From contig VDMD01000002.1 of NCBI GenBank assembly GCA_007026445.1, positions 1,922,001 to 1,986,000 of the forward strand: a stretch of DNA of 64,000 bases, written 5' to 3'. Origin of the DNA: Schizophyllum amplum. Taxonomy: Eukaryota; Basidiomycota; Agaricomycetes; Agaricales; Schizophyllaceae. The translations under genes were made by a program, and so were the position numbers. The stretch's first letter is position 1; each line of letters begins with the position of its first letter. The notes beneath the pieces are model-generated. The model was not told where the DNA came from. It made no database searches and worked only from the letters and a program-made list of their open reading frames with translations. Below are positions 1 to 11,000 of the stretch, piece after piece.

Positions 1-1519
1 CGCGCTCTCCGCGAGTACGGAGGGCGGCGGACGCACAATCACACAACATAGCGGCAAAGCTGCTCGCGCCTCCCCTCCCGCCTCTGCATGCAGCAGCATG
101 CTGTGCGGCGCTCAACGTAAATCGACCAGCTGCGCGCTGCAGGCCCGCAGATGCGGCACACTACTATCTTTACTGTGTACGTGATCATCCTGCAACCCGT
201 CCGACCTGCCCTCACGCGCATAACGAGAAGGAATGCCATCGGAAGACACCCCGGCCGCCCTGCGGGAAGATTTGGCATCGAAAGGCGTGGTCATCTTAAC
301 CTTGTATGTTCAATCTTCCTGCGCGTTGTACGCCGAGAGCAGACCATCCAAGGTCTCAATCGCATCGGGGACTGCCGTGTTGCCTTGGTTGTGCGTAGCG
401 CGCCTAACCGTACGCTATCTCTCGCCTTCACATGATGTCCAATCGTCCGTGCGCTGACCGTACCACAGGGAAGTCATCACTGGCGCGTACGCGGATCGTC
501 CGCAAGGGCGATAATGCCCCAACGTTATGAAAATTCTCAAAATGCCGTCAAGTGTCCACTAGCCTCCATTGTGTCGATGATGCCACTATACTCTCATCGT
601 CACTGCCGCCAGCCGACGACCCGATGCGTATCGGTGCATTACCCTCTCGAGCTACACGACCCGGTTGAATCAGTTTTTCCTAGACTTGTACACAGTATGA
701 TTCATGAAGCCGTACCCGGCGCTGCGTTCGTTGCAGGTGACATGACTCCGTTAAGATGTACGTTCTTGTTCTCCCTCACTTGCTGACCATCATCACAGAT
801 GTTCTCGAACACACCCCTTCTTTAAACATTCGCTGAACACTTGTACCGTCACACTCGCTAGCTACACTGTATCACCAGTAGTCAGCAAATAAAATGTTGA
901 ATTTCTCTGTCAGATGATCAAGTGGTGAATAAACCCGCCAATACCCTGACTGCCTAAGGAGACTACCAAGACCTCTGCATAGCCCCTTCCACCTGCTCCC
1001 TGTCTCACGTATCAAGTAATCTCTGATTTGCGGGGGGACTGTTGCTCGAGCGCTCACTAGCACTCTCTAGTGTCATCCCTTCACAGGCAAGAAAAAACTG
1101 TGCTGAATTTCGCAGGTACCACTAAATACCACTCATAAAAGGTTCGGCTCACGCCGCTTGCGGCCATTCCCCCCACTCATATAGTAATGTTCGGTGTGAA
1201 GTTGTGGTGGTCCGGGCCAAGGTGCACTGCGCCGGCTTCAGGACGGCGGAGTTGACATGCAGCATGCTGAACCGAACGGAAGCGCCCTGATGCGCATGAT
1301 GTCATCCATCGAAAGTCGGAAGCGCGTGAAATTCGACGTCGGTATTTGCCGATGTTCAACTCTTCGGCCTTCTGTGGGACAATGGACATCGTGACGAAGC
1401 CGTGTACGGTAATCTACGCATATAAATAGGGCTACATGATTGGCAGCTCCAAATCCTCAGCCAACTCAAAAATCATAGGAACCCAAGGTGAAACTACCAA
1501 CAACCCAACCCTCAAGCTT
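1..1519. other. Intergenic stretch, no gene seen
   Basis: No frame in this 1.5 kb shows a recognisable domain, and the open frames are short and low in coding character. A perfect TATA-like octamer (TATAAATA) lies at 1421-1428 on the + strand. It points into the 3' end of the sugar transporter, and no gene could be attached to it. A short hairpin (CTCCG/CGGAG) sits near the left edge. Confidence 0.6.
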
Positions 1520-4049
1520 TCAAGCCGCGTCGCCCACGATCTTGATGTCGCCGTCCGCCTTGACAGCGACCTTGATCTTCTTCGCACTGTACCGCGCAGG
1601 GTATGGGGAGTCGAACACCTCGTTGAGCTCCTCCAGCGTACGTCTGCAATTTTGTCAGCGGCAAGAAATTGTCAGGGCAGTGCGAACGTACCCCCGCGTC
1701 TCCACGCAGAAGAAGAACCAAAGGGCTGATGCGCTGCAAGACGTCAGAGACAAGGCAGTCGACGCGAGAGTCTACGTACCAGAAGTTCCATGCGACAAAG
1801 ACGAAGTAGTACTTCCAACCAAGTTTTTGGAGACCGATACTGTTGGCGAAGGTGTTAATGAACCCAGCGCAGTTGGAGATGAGGATGTGCACTGTCAAGC
1901 GCGGTGAGTTTCACGAAGGCATATCCGCACGGCCAGAACTCACAGCCCATGCCCTTAGCGCGCATCTCCTGTGTCATCACCTCCGCGCAGTAAAGCGCCT
2001 GGAGGCCGGTGTACGTGAAGCTGTACATGATGCCAAAAAGCTGAGGCACGTCAGTGTACGCCTCAAGTGCTACAAACATTCAAGGACATACGAAAACCAT
2101 GGCAATCGACGCATTGGCGCCTGAGATATTCGTGTTGCCCTTTTTACCATACTCGGAAGACCTATCGAGCGCTTTCAGAACGACAAAATTGCGACGGGTG
2201 TGGTCTACTCACAAGGCAGCAACCATCGCAAGGAGAACACCAAGAACAAAGGCGCCGATATACAAACGCCTCCTGCGACCCAGCTTGTCGGTGAGCGCCG
2301 CACCAGAGAAGGCCCCGAACGCCGAAAGGATAGAGTTCGCAAAGTTGTACACCAGCTGAGTGTGTGCGTCGGTCACACCAGCGTTGGCCAACATGCTGCG
2401 GCGACTTCAGTACAGCACGGGAAGACGTACTCGTAAACGAAAGCTTACACAGGCAGATAGTACGTGATCAGCCCGTTCCCGGCTAGCTGACCGTTGATAC
2501 ACATAAGCGTTAGGCAAAGCGTGCGCCACCGTGCGTTCGTAGTGTTGACGAGGGGACGGTAGTCCCACCACTACGAGCAGGATATCAGATCAGTCATATC
2601 GTGACGCATAGTCGCCACCACTCACCGGCTCGCTCTTCTTGACCTGGATGGCTTCCTTGAACTCGGCGATCTCGAGCTAGCGGGCTGTCAGCACGCCTGC
2701 GGGTTGTCACGCTAGCCCAGTCCACCGACCTCAATGATAGAGTTCGTCTTGCCGTCGGAGCTGTGGTAGTCCGCGAGCACCTGACGCGCCTCCTCCTCGC
2801 GACCGCGCGAGATAAGCCAGCGCGGGCTTTCGGGGCAGAACCACACGCAGGTCATGACAATGGTCTGTGTTTGTTGTCAGTTTGGGGTCGGATGGGCTAC
2901 ATGTCAGGAGGGCTGCATGTCAGAGGGGCTATGTAGCAAGTAACGCACGGGAGGGATGACTTGTAGTACGAGAGGCAACCTCCAAGCCCAGGTTGAGGCC
3001 AGCCTTTGCGTGCCGACCATGGCGCCGGTGGCAGGCATGGAACCGATGAAGAAGCATCTGAAAATAATATTCAGCTTGGGTAGGCAGTTGTACTTTTGAG
3101 CGCGCACGAGTTGTAGCATGCACCGATGCGACCACGCCATTGAGGAGGAGCGAGCTCAGTGACCCATGTAGGCGCGGCTGTCGTTGAGATGGCGATGCCA
3201 AAACCGAGCAAGAACTGGAAGCGTTGACCGTCACTTCAAAGTCTGCAGCGGAACGTTGGGCTACTTACGCGACCACCGAGGAAGTAGCCTTTGTTCTGGG
3301 CGGCTGTGATGATGGCCGCACCCAGGAGGATGAAGAAGCCTCCCTGTATGCCGGTGAGCTCGAGAACAGTATTGATATCACTGTGGTGGACTAACGATGA
3401 ACATGCCACCCCTGCGACCCCACTGGATTATTGATTTAGCCTTGATTCATAGCTTCAGTCCCGCGACGTACCTTGTCCGAGGCAGGGCCAGCCACTAATG
3501 AGCCCACGCAGTTACCGACAACGCTAGAGAGCTCTGTCAACGTGACCGTGCTTGCGGCGGCTACGTTTCACGCACTAGATCATGAAGACGATGCCCTGAT
3601 GAAACGGGTGTGAGCGGGGACACATGACTGCACTACGGCGTGCTCACCGTCGATGCTCCCGTTGACTCGTAGCCGAACTGTACGGGTGGGGAGTCAGACG
3701 GACAGCGAGGACAATACCAGGGAGCAGGCCTACATAGTCAAGGTACTGGGGCATCGCGTTGATGCCACCCATGAGAGAGCCGTCGAAGCCGGATGAAGCA
3801 GCGTTGAGGAAGCCAACCATGATGACGAAGTAGAGCTGGGATGAATGAGTACGCCGCTTTGCTGAACAAGGATACACGACACACCGAGAACGCCCGCCTG
3901 CTGAGCGGGTTGAGCTCGGTGTTCTCGAGCGCCTTGACGAGGTCGGGGTTGTAAGCCTCCGCGACCTTTGCGATGGACGCGTCTTCCACATTGACGGACG
4001 CGGCGGACTTCGCGTCCTGCTTCTCGATGCTCTCGGAGCTCTGGGACAT
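1520..4049 (-). CDS. MFS sugar transporter, lactose-permease type
   Basis: Plasma-membrane sugar importer of the major facilitator superfamily. The spliced reading starts MSQSSESIEK at 4049 and ends VGDAA with TGA at 1520-1522. Seen in order: a first membrane segment FVIMVGFLNAASSGFDGSLM; the DK and WGRRGG signatures of the loop after helix 2; ATGAMVGTQ and WAWRLPLVLQ; PESPRWLISRGREEEA before the central loop; ALTDKLGRRRR after helix 8; and the terminal family motif VETRGRTLEELNEVFD. These match 12-helix fungal hexose/lactose permeases. The gene is broken by many introns of about 50-60 nt. It diverges from CFT2 and has a TATA box 50 bp upstream, as expected for a regulated transporter. The substrate cannot be told from sequence. 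Exons in 2440-3640 were placed by eye. Confidence 0.9.
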
Positions 4050-4678
4050 GGTCGAGACGCGGGCAAGGAGGGGGGACCGCATATCATGGGCGTCATGACC
4101 TTATATACCGTGTCCATATCATGTGGTGGGTTGATGCGGCGTGCACCACAGTCGAACAGATAAGTGGGTTTGCCCCGCAAGGACGAGGGTGCGCATCTTC
4201 CACTGACACTCGCAGAGTCTGGCCGACACCCTGAGGCCGACACAATCCGCTGGGTATCGCAACTGTTAGAGCACCGATACCGTCAGGCACCTGCGGGGAA
4301 GAAGACGGAGTGATGAGAGGTTCACGGACAATAGAAAGTTGGCGTGGGACGCAGCCCCAGGCGAGGGGATCTGCTAATCCGGAGTAGCGCTTTCGCCTTC
4401 TTCAACTTGCATCGATTGAGAGCGGGAAAAACACTTCTCGTATCGCCATGAATGAGGAACTTGTTGAGTCTACTGAAGATAGCCCGAATCTGAACGTGCC
4501 ACAAAATGTTCGCGGGACAACCCCGCCCTGCGCCGGCGGACCGCTGGAAGAACGGAAGAGCCGGAGACAAAGCTTTCCATTTGCGGATGCCAGATGCTCG
4601 CGTGCGCGTGACTGATCGTAATTTGTGTGACTTTCGGTCTTCGTCGTCGCGCTCGACGAGCACGTCCACGAGCTCGAC
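4050..4678. promoter_or_regulatory. Divergent promoter region, transporter/CFT2
   Basis: This 629-bp gap lies between two divergent start codons. Apart from the transporter TATA box, nothing distinct was recognised. The open frames inside it are short and not gene-like. Confidence 0.5.
4099..4108 (-). promoter_or_regulatory. TATA box of the sugar transporter
   Basis: The minus strand reads TATATAAGG about 50 bp before the chosen ATG at 4049. This is close for a fungal TATA element, so the 5' UTR would be short. It supports the choice of start. Confidence 0.55.
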
Positions 4679-7600
4679 ATGTTGACATTCACGCCGCTGT
4701 CGGGCGCAGCGCACTCGACGCGGACGACGCCTCTATGCTTTATTCTGCAAGTCGACGACGTCAAAATATTGCTTGACTGTGGCTCCCCCGATTGGTCGCC
4801 CGAGGCGTCGACGTCGGAGGTGAAGGTCGAGGATACCGGTCACTGGTGGGAAGAGTACTGTAGTCTCTTGAGACAGTGCGTAACACAAATATATCGCGGA
4901 CAGTTATGTTGCTGAGGACCGTTCACGAAGACATGCACCCAATGTCGACTTGGTGCTGCTCTCGCATGGGGACCTGCAGCACTCTGGCTTGTACCCCTAC
5001 GCCTACTCTAAATGGAATCTGAAGGCGCAAACATACACCACCCTGCCGGTGCAAGCTATGGCTCGCATCGCCGCTTCCGAAGACGTTGAGGGCTTGCGCG
5101 ACGAAGAGGACGTCGATGTGGAAGGTGTGCTCGTTCCGGAGGCGCAACCAGTACAAGAGCAAAGGGAAGGTCAAGAGGAAGAGCGTCCTCAAATCATGCG
5201 TAAAGTAAGGGGGAAGTACGTCGCGACATTGCAGGAAGTACAAGACGCGTTTGACTCCGTCAATGTCCTGCGATACTCCCAGCCTTGTCACTTGCAAGGC
5301 ATGTCCCCTCGTTACATCGTCTATATCGCTATATACTCATCGACTATTCAGGGAAGTGTCAAGGTATCACTATCACGCCCTTCAACGCCGGCCATACCCT
5401 CGGAGGCACAATATGGAAGATACGTTCACCGTCATCCGGCACAATTTTGTATGCTGTCAACATGAACCACATGCGAGAGCGTCATCTCGATGGCACAATC
5501 CTCATTCGTCAAGCTGGCGGAATATTCGAGCCTCTTGCACGACCAGACCTATTCATCACGGATGCCGACCGCGCCAATGTCATCACTAGCCGACGCAAGG
5601 ACAGAGATGCCTCTCTTATAGGTATGCCTATTCCCCATTTCCACAGTCCCGGGCTAACGCGCCACAGACACCGTAACCACAGCTTTATCTTCGCGCTCGT
5701 CCCTGTTGCTGCCTTGCGACTCTGGCACGCGGTTGTTGGAGCTACTCGTCCTGCTCGACCAACATTGGAACTACTCAAGACTACGCTACCCAATCTGCCT
5801 CGTCTCTCGAACTGGCAGGGAGATGCTTACGTTCGTGCGAAGTATGATGGAATGGCTTGGTGGCACCATCAGCAAAGAGGACGTCGGAGAGGATGGCACC
5901 AACGGACGGCGCGGGAACAAGCGAAAACGGGCAGACGAAGACGTGGACGAAGATGCTCTTGGCGCCTTTGCTCTACGATTTCAGTACGTCTTTTCACTGC
6001 TCGTTTTGCGTTCTTGATTTTCTGACTTCTATCAAGGCACCTAGAGTTCTTCCCGACCCCACAAGCCCTGTTGCAAACGTACTCGTCCAAGGACCCGAAG
6101 TTGATACTAGCGGTACCCCTCAACCTGTCGCACGGCCCATCGCGGAGTATCTTCTCCGAGTTCGCAGCTATTCCGGACAATGTTATACTGTTGACGCAAC
6201 GTGGCGACCCCGGCACATTTGCTCGAGGCCTTTTTGACAAGTGGAACGACTCGCAGAGAGCCGAAGTCAAGTGGGACAAGGGGAAAGTCGGCAGCAATGT
6301 TATGTTGGACGAGAACATTACGCTCAAAGTGCGCCTCAGGCCCCTTTTTTTCTTCTAATCGCTGACATAGGCCGCAGATGCATTCCAAAGTCCCCCTGCA
6401 AGGTGAGGAGCTCGAGGAATTCATGGCCAAAGAGCGCGCCGCCAAAGAAAAGGAGGCCGCCCAGCAAGCTGCCGCCGCCCGCAACCAGCGCATGCTCGAA
6501 GCCGACGAGGGCGAGAGCGAATCCGACGAGGACTCCGACGCCGAGGACGACGCCGAAGAGAAAGCTTTCAACGACGAGATGATGGACATGGATGGCGACG
6601 TTCCGCGCAAGGGCGACGCCGCCGATTGGGCTGGCATGGATGCGGACGAGGGCTACCCCAAGCAGCTCGTATCGTTCGATATCTATCTGAAGGGCAACGT
6701 GTCGAAGGCGACGTCGTTTTTCCGGAATGCGAGCACGCAGGCGCAGCAGCGATTTAGGATGTTTCCGTACGTGGAGAAGAAACGAAGGGTGGACGAGTAC
6801 GGCGAGACGATCGACGTGGGGATGTGGCTGCGGAAGGGCAAGGTCTTTGAGGAGGAGGCAGAGACCGATGAAGTCAAGGAGGCTCGGCGAAAACAACAGG
6901 AAGAGGATGAGGAGAAGGTAAGCGCGAACGCGACTCCTTTTTTACGGCAGGCTGACAATCTTTGATAGAGGGCAATTCTTGAGCCGCCGTCAAAATTCGT
7001 TGAGACGGAGGTCGAGGTTCAGATGGCCTGCCGTCTCCTCTTCGTTGACATGGAAGGCTTGAACGATAGTCGCGCCGTCAAGACCATCGTACCGAAGGTC
7101 AATCCGCGGAAAATGGTATGTTGGCCCTCTTGCCCTACTTTTCGAAGTCCTGACCTTCCACGCAAAGATCGTCGTACATGCCACCACGGAAGCTGCCGAC
7201 TCACTCATCGAAAGCTGCGGTAATATACAGGCCATGACAAAGGATATCTACGCGCCTACTTTCGGCCAGAGCGTCCAGATCGGTCAACAAACCAGCAGCT
7301 TCTCCATATCCATTAGCGACGAGCTTCTTGCTTCGCTTCGCATGTCCCGCGTGCGCATCATGTATTTCCTGACCTCGAACAAGCGCCTAACGTTCCTCAG
7401 TTCGAGGACAACGAAGTCGGCTACATAACCGGTCGCGTCGTCATGCATGCCACGACGCTGCTGCCCACCCTCGAGCCCGCCGCGAAGACAGCCGCCTCCG
7501 CTACACCGCTACCCGCCCGCGCGCCGCGCATTCTGGGCACCCGGCCAAAAGCACAGCTCCCCCGCTCGACCATGATCGGGGAACTGAAGCTGACGGCCCT

Positions 7601-7826
7601 CAAGGCGCGCCTCGCGCAGATCGGCGTCCAGGCCGAGCTTGTGGGCGAGGGTGTCCTCATCTGCGGTGCGGCTACCCGCCGAAGCGATGATGCCGATCCG
7701 CTGGCGGAGTCGGTTGCGGTGAGGAAGACGGCGAGGGGCAATGTGGAGATGGAGGGGAACATTTCCGAGACGTATTATGCGGTGCGGAAGGAGATTTACA
7801 ATTTACATGCACTTGTTTCTGCTTAG
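4679..7826 (+). CDS. CFT2: Cleavage and polyadenylation factor CFT2/CPSF2 (CPSF100)
   Basis: Nuclear subunit of the complex that cleaves and polyadenylates pre-mRNA 3' ends; the catalytically inactive partner of Ysh1/CPSF73. It starts MLTFTPLSGAAHSTRTTPLC. The metallo-beta-lactamase fold is clear (FILQVDDVKILLDCG), but the usual HxHxDH metal site reads LLSHGDLQHSG, degenerate as in the CFT2 family. Further on come ITPFNAGHTLGGTIWKI, the beta-CASP region, an acidic/charged insert (about 6380-6620) with AAKEKEAAQQ and EGESESDEDSDAEDD, the block VEVQMACRLLFVDMEGLND, and the C-terminal domain ending YAVRKEIYNLHALVSA. One intron (5299-5351) appears to use a GC donor. Stop TAG at 7824-7826. Convergent with the phosphatase gene. 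Confidence 0.94.
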
Positions 7827-8211
7827 GAAACTTTGTTGGCTGCATTTATACTTACATCATGTACTGTTTGCGAGTTCATTCTCGCCCACGGACTTGAATA
7901 ACCTGAGCTGAAAGAGCACAACAACCGTGCTAGCTGCGTCTTGCGACTTGTGCCACGAGTCCGTGATGGGTGACGGCAGTAACAGAGACCGTAAACGAGC
8001 TGTTCTGAAATGAATAATTCAGCAGCACCTGCGGCAGGTACGATAGTGCACTGCACGATTGACTGCTGAATGTGCGGATGACTTGAGTCCTGCTGTGCTC
8101 GCCCTTGTACCATGCTTACTTAGTGGAACTCTCCTGCTGTCACAATTGTTATGTATTTTCGGTAGTATAGCACGTCCAGCGGCTTGGTTTCTTCTAATTG
8201 AACTCTTTGGT
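7827..8211. other. Convergent 3' intergenic region
   Basis: 385 bp between the CFT2 stop and the phosphatase stop, presumably both 3' UTRs. No other feature seen. Confidence 0.5.
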
Positions 8212-9247
8212 TCACTCGTGGTCGATAGTCAGGTCAACGCCACCTCCAGGCGAGCGCTTGACGGTTACACTACACATGGCTCGGCTTCAGATTTGTCCTA
8301 TATGCAAATGAAACTGCGCACCAGGAGAGGTCCTTGACGAGGAAGGTCGGCTTCTCAGCGAGCACGGCCTCGCGGCTGTGCGTTGTCAACAAGCCGATGG
8401 TCTTGCACCCCGCTGCAACACCGCTGCGAACACCCGGCGGTGCGTCCTCGACAACGATACAATTCTCGGGCTTGACGCCACACCTGTGTGCACCCTCGAG
8501 GTACGGGTCGGGGCTGACGGCGTTCAGTCGCGTCGCACAGACATGAACACAAGATATACGTACTTGGGTTTCCCGCGCTCTACGTCTTCGGAGCGAATGA
8601 AGACGTCCGGCGGAGCGATACCGGCAGCAACGATAGCCTGTGACGAGTATTTCCGGGTGGCAGACGTGCACACCGCCCAGACAGGGTTAGGCAGATGCCT
8701 AGCTGGCTCGAGCTGAAAGACAATTGTCACAGGGTCAAAAAGAGGAAGCGCATAGTAGCCTTACCTCTTCCATGATTTCCTTGACTCCAGGAAGCTTGAC
8801 AATGCCCTCGCTGCCCGGCTGACTTGCAACCGTGACAATGGCAGTCTCGAAGCGCTCTGCCTCTTTCTGTGATGAGACGGTCAGTAAACTGATATTGCGA
8901 CGCAGATGCAATCTGGTACCTCAATGACTTCCGGGTCGGTCAGTCCACAGTGAATTCTGAGATTGTCCACGGTGCGGAATCCGTGGGCAGCTGCCAGAGC
9001 ACAACTTTCATTCGAGACAATTCAGATGCGCACAGGAAAAGCCAGCGTACAGCTAAGGACCTTGTCCATATCTACACCTGGGTAGTCCTTTGCAAACATC
9101 TCCCAGGCGCCGTTGACACCAGCGGTTGAGTCTATGAGGGTGCCATCCATATCGAAGAGGCTGAGAGCGAATGTTCAGATGACTTCGAGGCGGTAACAGT
9201 GGCGATGGAACTCACATGGCGTCGACATGGATTGTTGAGACCGGCAT
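8212..9247 (-). CDS. HAD-family phosphatase, GPP1/DOG-like
   Basis: Cytosolic haloacid dehalogenase-type phosphatase resembling glycerol-3-phosphatase and 2-deoxyglucose-6-phosphatase. The first exon encodes MPVSTIHVDA. After an intron, motif I reads ILFDMDGTLIDS with both catalytic aspartates. Motif II is WAVCTSATRKY, motif III RGKPKPDPYL and motif IV VVEDAPPGV. Splicing a final short intron (about 8263-8310) gives the C-terminus LSCVTVKRSPGGGVDLTIDH plus E, then TGA at 8212-8214. Without that splice the frame runs on to an unlikely tail. Likely roles are glycerol formation under osmotic stress or disposal of sugar phosphates; the substrate is inferred only from family. Confidence 0.88.
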
Positions 9248-9399
9248 TTTAAGAAGCTCAGCAAGTCACTGAAATCCGTCAAAATCAATATAGATGAGGG
9301 GGGAGGGCAAGGAGACGGCGGGGAAATCCGAAATTCCGGGGAAAACGATCTCGCGAAACGCCGAGTTGATTTAGTCACGTCACGGTACCGTGAACTTCA

Positions 9400-9409
9400 G
9401 TCCAGTATT
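9400..9409. repeat. Putative target-site duplication, left copy (GTCCAGTATT)
   Basis: Ten bases are repeated identically at 10795-10804. With the following CCG the identity extends to 13 bases, because the TIR also starts CCG. Confidence 0.55.
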
Positions 9410-9434
9410 CCGTGGTGTAACGGGTAATGCAACA
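9410..9434 (+). repeat. Left terminal inverted repeat, outer element
   Basis: Begins CCGTGGTGTAACGGG and ends ATGCAACA. It pairs with the reverse complement of 10767-10791 with mismatches at two positions (G/C and A/G). Confidence 0.65.
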
Positions 9435-9435
9435 C

Positions 9436-9457
9436 TTTTTTTTTTTTTTTTTTTTTT
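9436..9457 (+). repeat. 22-nt T homopolymer
   Basis: An uninterrupted T run directly inside the left terminal repeat of the outer element. Confidence 0.95.
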
Positions 9458-9856
9458 AGTGGATGCGTTTAGTTAGCCCGTGACGCGTGAACCCTTCAAG
9501 CAGACCTCATCGGCGCGCTACAGAGCACTTTGGACCCGCATAGTTTAGCCAAGGGGGACGAGACCCTCGACAAGATATAAAGGGAAGCATAATGAGACAT
9601 GGACATAAGAGCATAGAACAAAGAAAGCCAAGTTTCCACAGCGAGGGAATGCTTTCCGCACTGAGTGTGGGACTCCAGAGCGGAGAGAGGATAGCGCCAC
9701 CTCTGCGCCGTCGTACATTATCCTTCTCCACTCCGTATACCCACTAAAACCCCGCAATTTCCGACCCATTCGTCCGGAAGGCTTTCATAGTCTCTGATAA
9801 TTGACTTCCAGGTGGAGTTGGTCCGCCGGCCACCGCTGCTCGTAATCATCTTCGAT

Positions 9857-10291
9857 TAGACCGTATTTGCACCAGATTATATTGGGTTTGTATTGCACTT
9901 ACGCGGTGCTCAGATGTACTGGAAATTCGGCCGTTGATGATTTTTGAAGAGCCGAGAATACAGACCGCGCGGCCTCCAATATATTCAAAACGACGGTACC
10001 CGCTTCCGCGGACTTCTTGCGTGCTGTGAGCAGCGCTCGACTGCCCGGATCGTGCCCAGATGATGGGGACCTGTACACGCATCGTCGTGGCCAAAGGCCG
10101 CTGTCCGTAAACCTCACCGATGGCCTGATAGAGGTCGTTGAAGGGTGCCCTGAGCTCATGTTCGGATCGAATTATTATCTTGCTGTCTCAGTTTTTTGTT
10201 TGCTCTTCTTCATATGTATTGGGCACTTCATTGGAAGTGGGGCCAAAATTCAGATGCGAAAGTCAATATAACCTGGTGCAAATACGGTCTA
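9857..10291. mobile_element. Nested MITE-like element with TA flanks (inner)
   Basis: The segment starts TAGACCGTATTTGCACCAG and ends with its reverse complement. The inverted repeats (9858-9883 and 10265-10290) match at 25 of 26 positions. With the outermost TA read as a duplicated target (9857-9858 and 10290-10291), this is the structure of a Tc1/mariner-type miniature element of about 430 bp. It contains no convincing coding frame. It lies wholly inside the outer inverted-repeat element, implying two rounds of insertion. Alternatively it is a subterminal inverted repeat of the outer element. Confidence 0.6.
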
Positions 10292-10766
10292 TTCTCTAGG
10301 AAATAATCACAGTACATCTTGGCATGCATAGGCGCTACCACGAAATTTTTCAGAGCCCACGAGTGAGGGGCAAATGTGTGCTGAGGGCGGCTCATTTCGG
10401 GGGTGTAATGCAACAGGCCATAACGCTGTGACGAGACCCAATGCAACACGCTCTTCTGTGCGTTGAACCTTTGTTTTCTCGCCAAAAAAAGATATATAAA
10501 TACTCCTATCATGATTTGCTTGTGCCCGTGATATTTTGGAGAATTAAGAGCCAAGATTGAGCGTGTAATGCCCTCGGTACCAGCGGCAAGGGCCGTGAGA
10601 GAGCGATTCGAGGTGGTCGCGATTTTCTGTATCCTGTCCCAGAAGTCGGGGGGCCTTCAAACTTTACCACAGTATCTCAAAGTGTATGCCTTACCATTGT
10701 ACGAAGTTGCTAAGAAATCGGCCTTTGTTTCAATGTCCAGGAACGGTTTGTTGCATTACCCGCAAC

Positions 10767-10791
10767 TGTTGCATTACCCGTCACACGACGG
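10767..10791 (-). repeat. Right terminal inverted repeat, outer element
   Basis: Its reverse complement begins CCGTCGTGTGACGGG. A second copy of the inner half (GTTGCATTACCCG) sits just inside at 10750-10762, so the right end is partly duplicated. Confidence 0.65.
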
Positions 10792-10794
10792 TTG

Positions 10795-10804
10795 GTCCAG
10801 TATT
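10795..10804. repeat. Putative target-site duplication, right copy
   Basis: Identical to 9400-9409. It is separated from the right inverted repeat by three bases (TTG), so the exact right boundary of the element is uncertain. Confidence 0.5.
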
Positions 10805-11000
10805 CCGACATAAGTAGCAGACTACAGGCAGACTATTTGGGCTAAATCTCACCTTCACCTTCACCGTGGCCTTCAAGTCGTTGCAGGGATGTGCTTCAGA
10901 GCGTGCTTTGTGGACCAAAAGCAATGTGAATAACGGCGGCCTGATAAGCATGAGTGTAACTAGCAAGGTAAGTAAAGCTTCTGAAAGCAAGCAATCTCTA

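Larger units (their letters stand above)
9410..10791. mobile_element. Non-autonomous inverted-repeat transposon remnant (outer)
   Basis: Bounded by a 25-bp terminal inverted repeat, left copy 9410-9434 and right copy 10767-10791, matching at 23 of 25 positions; the shared core is ACGGGTAATGCAACA. A 10-bp direct repeat GTCCAGTATT lies immediately outside the left end (9400-9409) and 3 bp outside the right end (10795-10804), as expected for a target-site duplication. Extra copies of the subterminal motif (TAATGCAACA or close) lie at 10406-10415 and 10440-10449, and an inverted one at 10750-10762. A 22-T run follows the left end. No transposase frame is present, so it is at most a non-autonomous element or internal-deletion derivative. 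A 9-11-bp duplication would suit a Mutator-like element, but the superfamily is a guess. Confidence 0.6.

Noticed and set aside
1421..1428. Perfect TATAAATA as a promoter
   Set aside because: It points into the transporter's antisense strand with an ATG only 8 nt downstream and no coding frame to serve.
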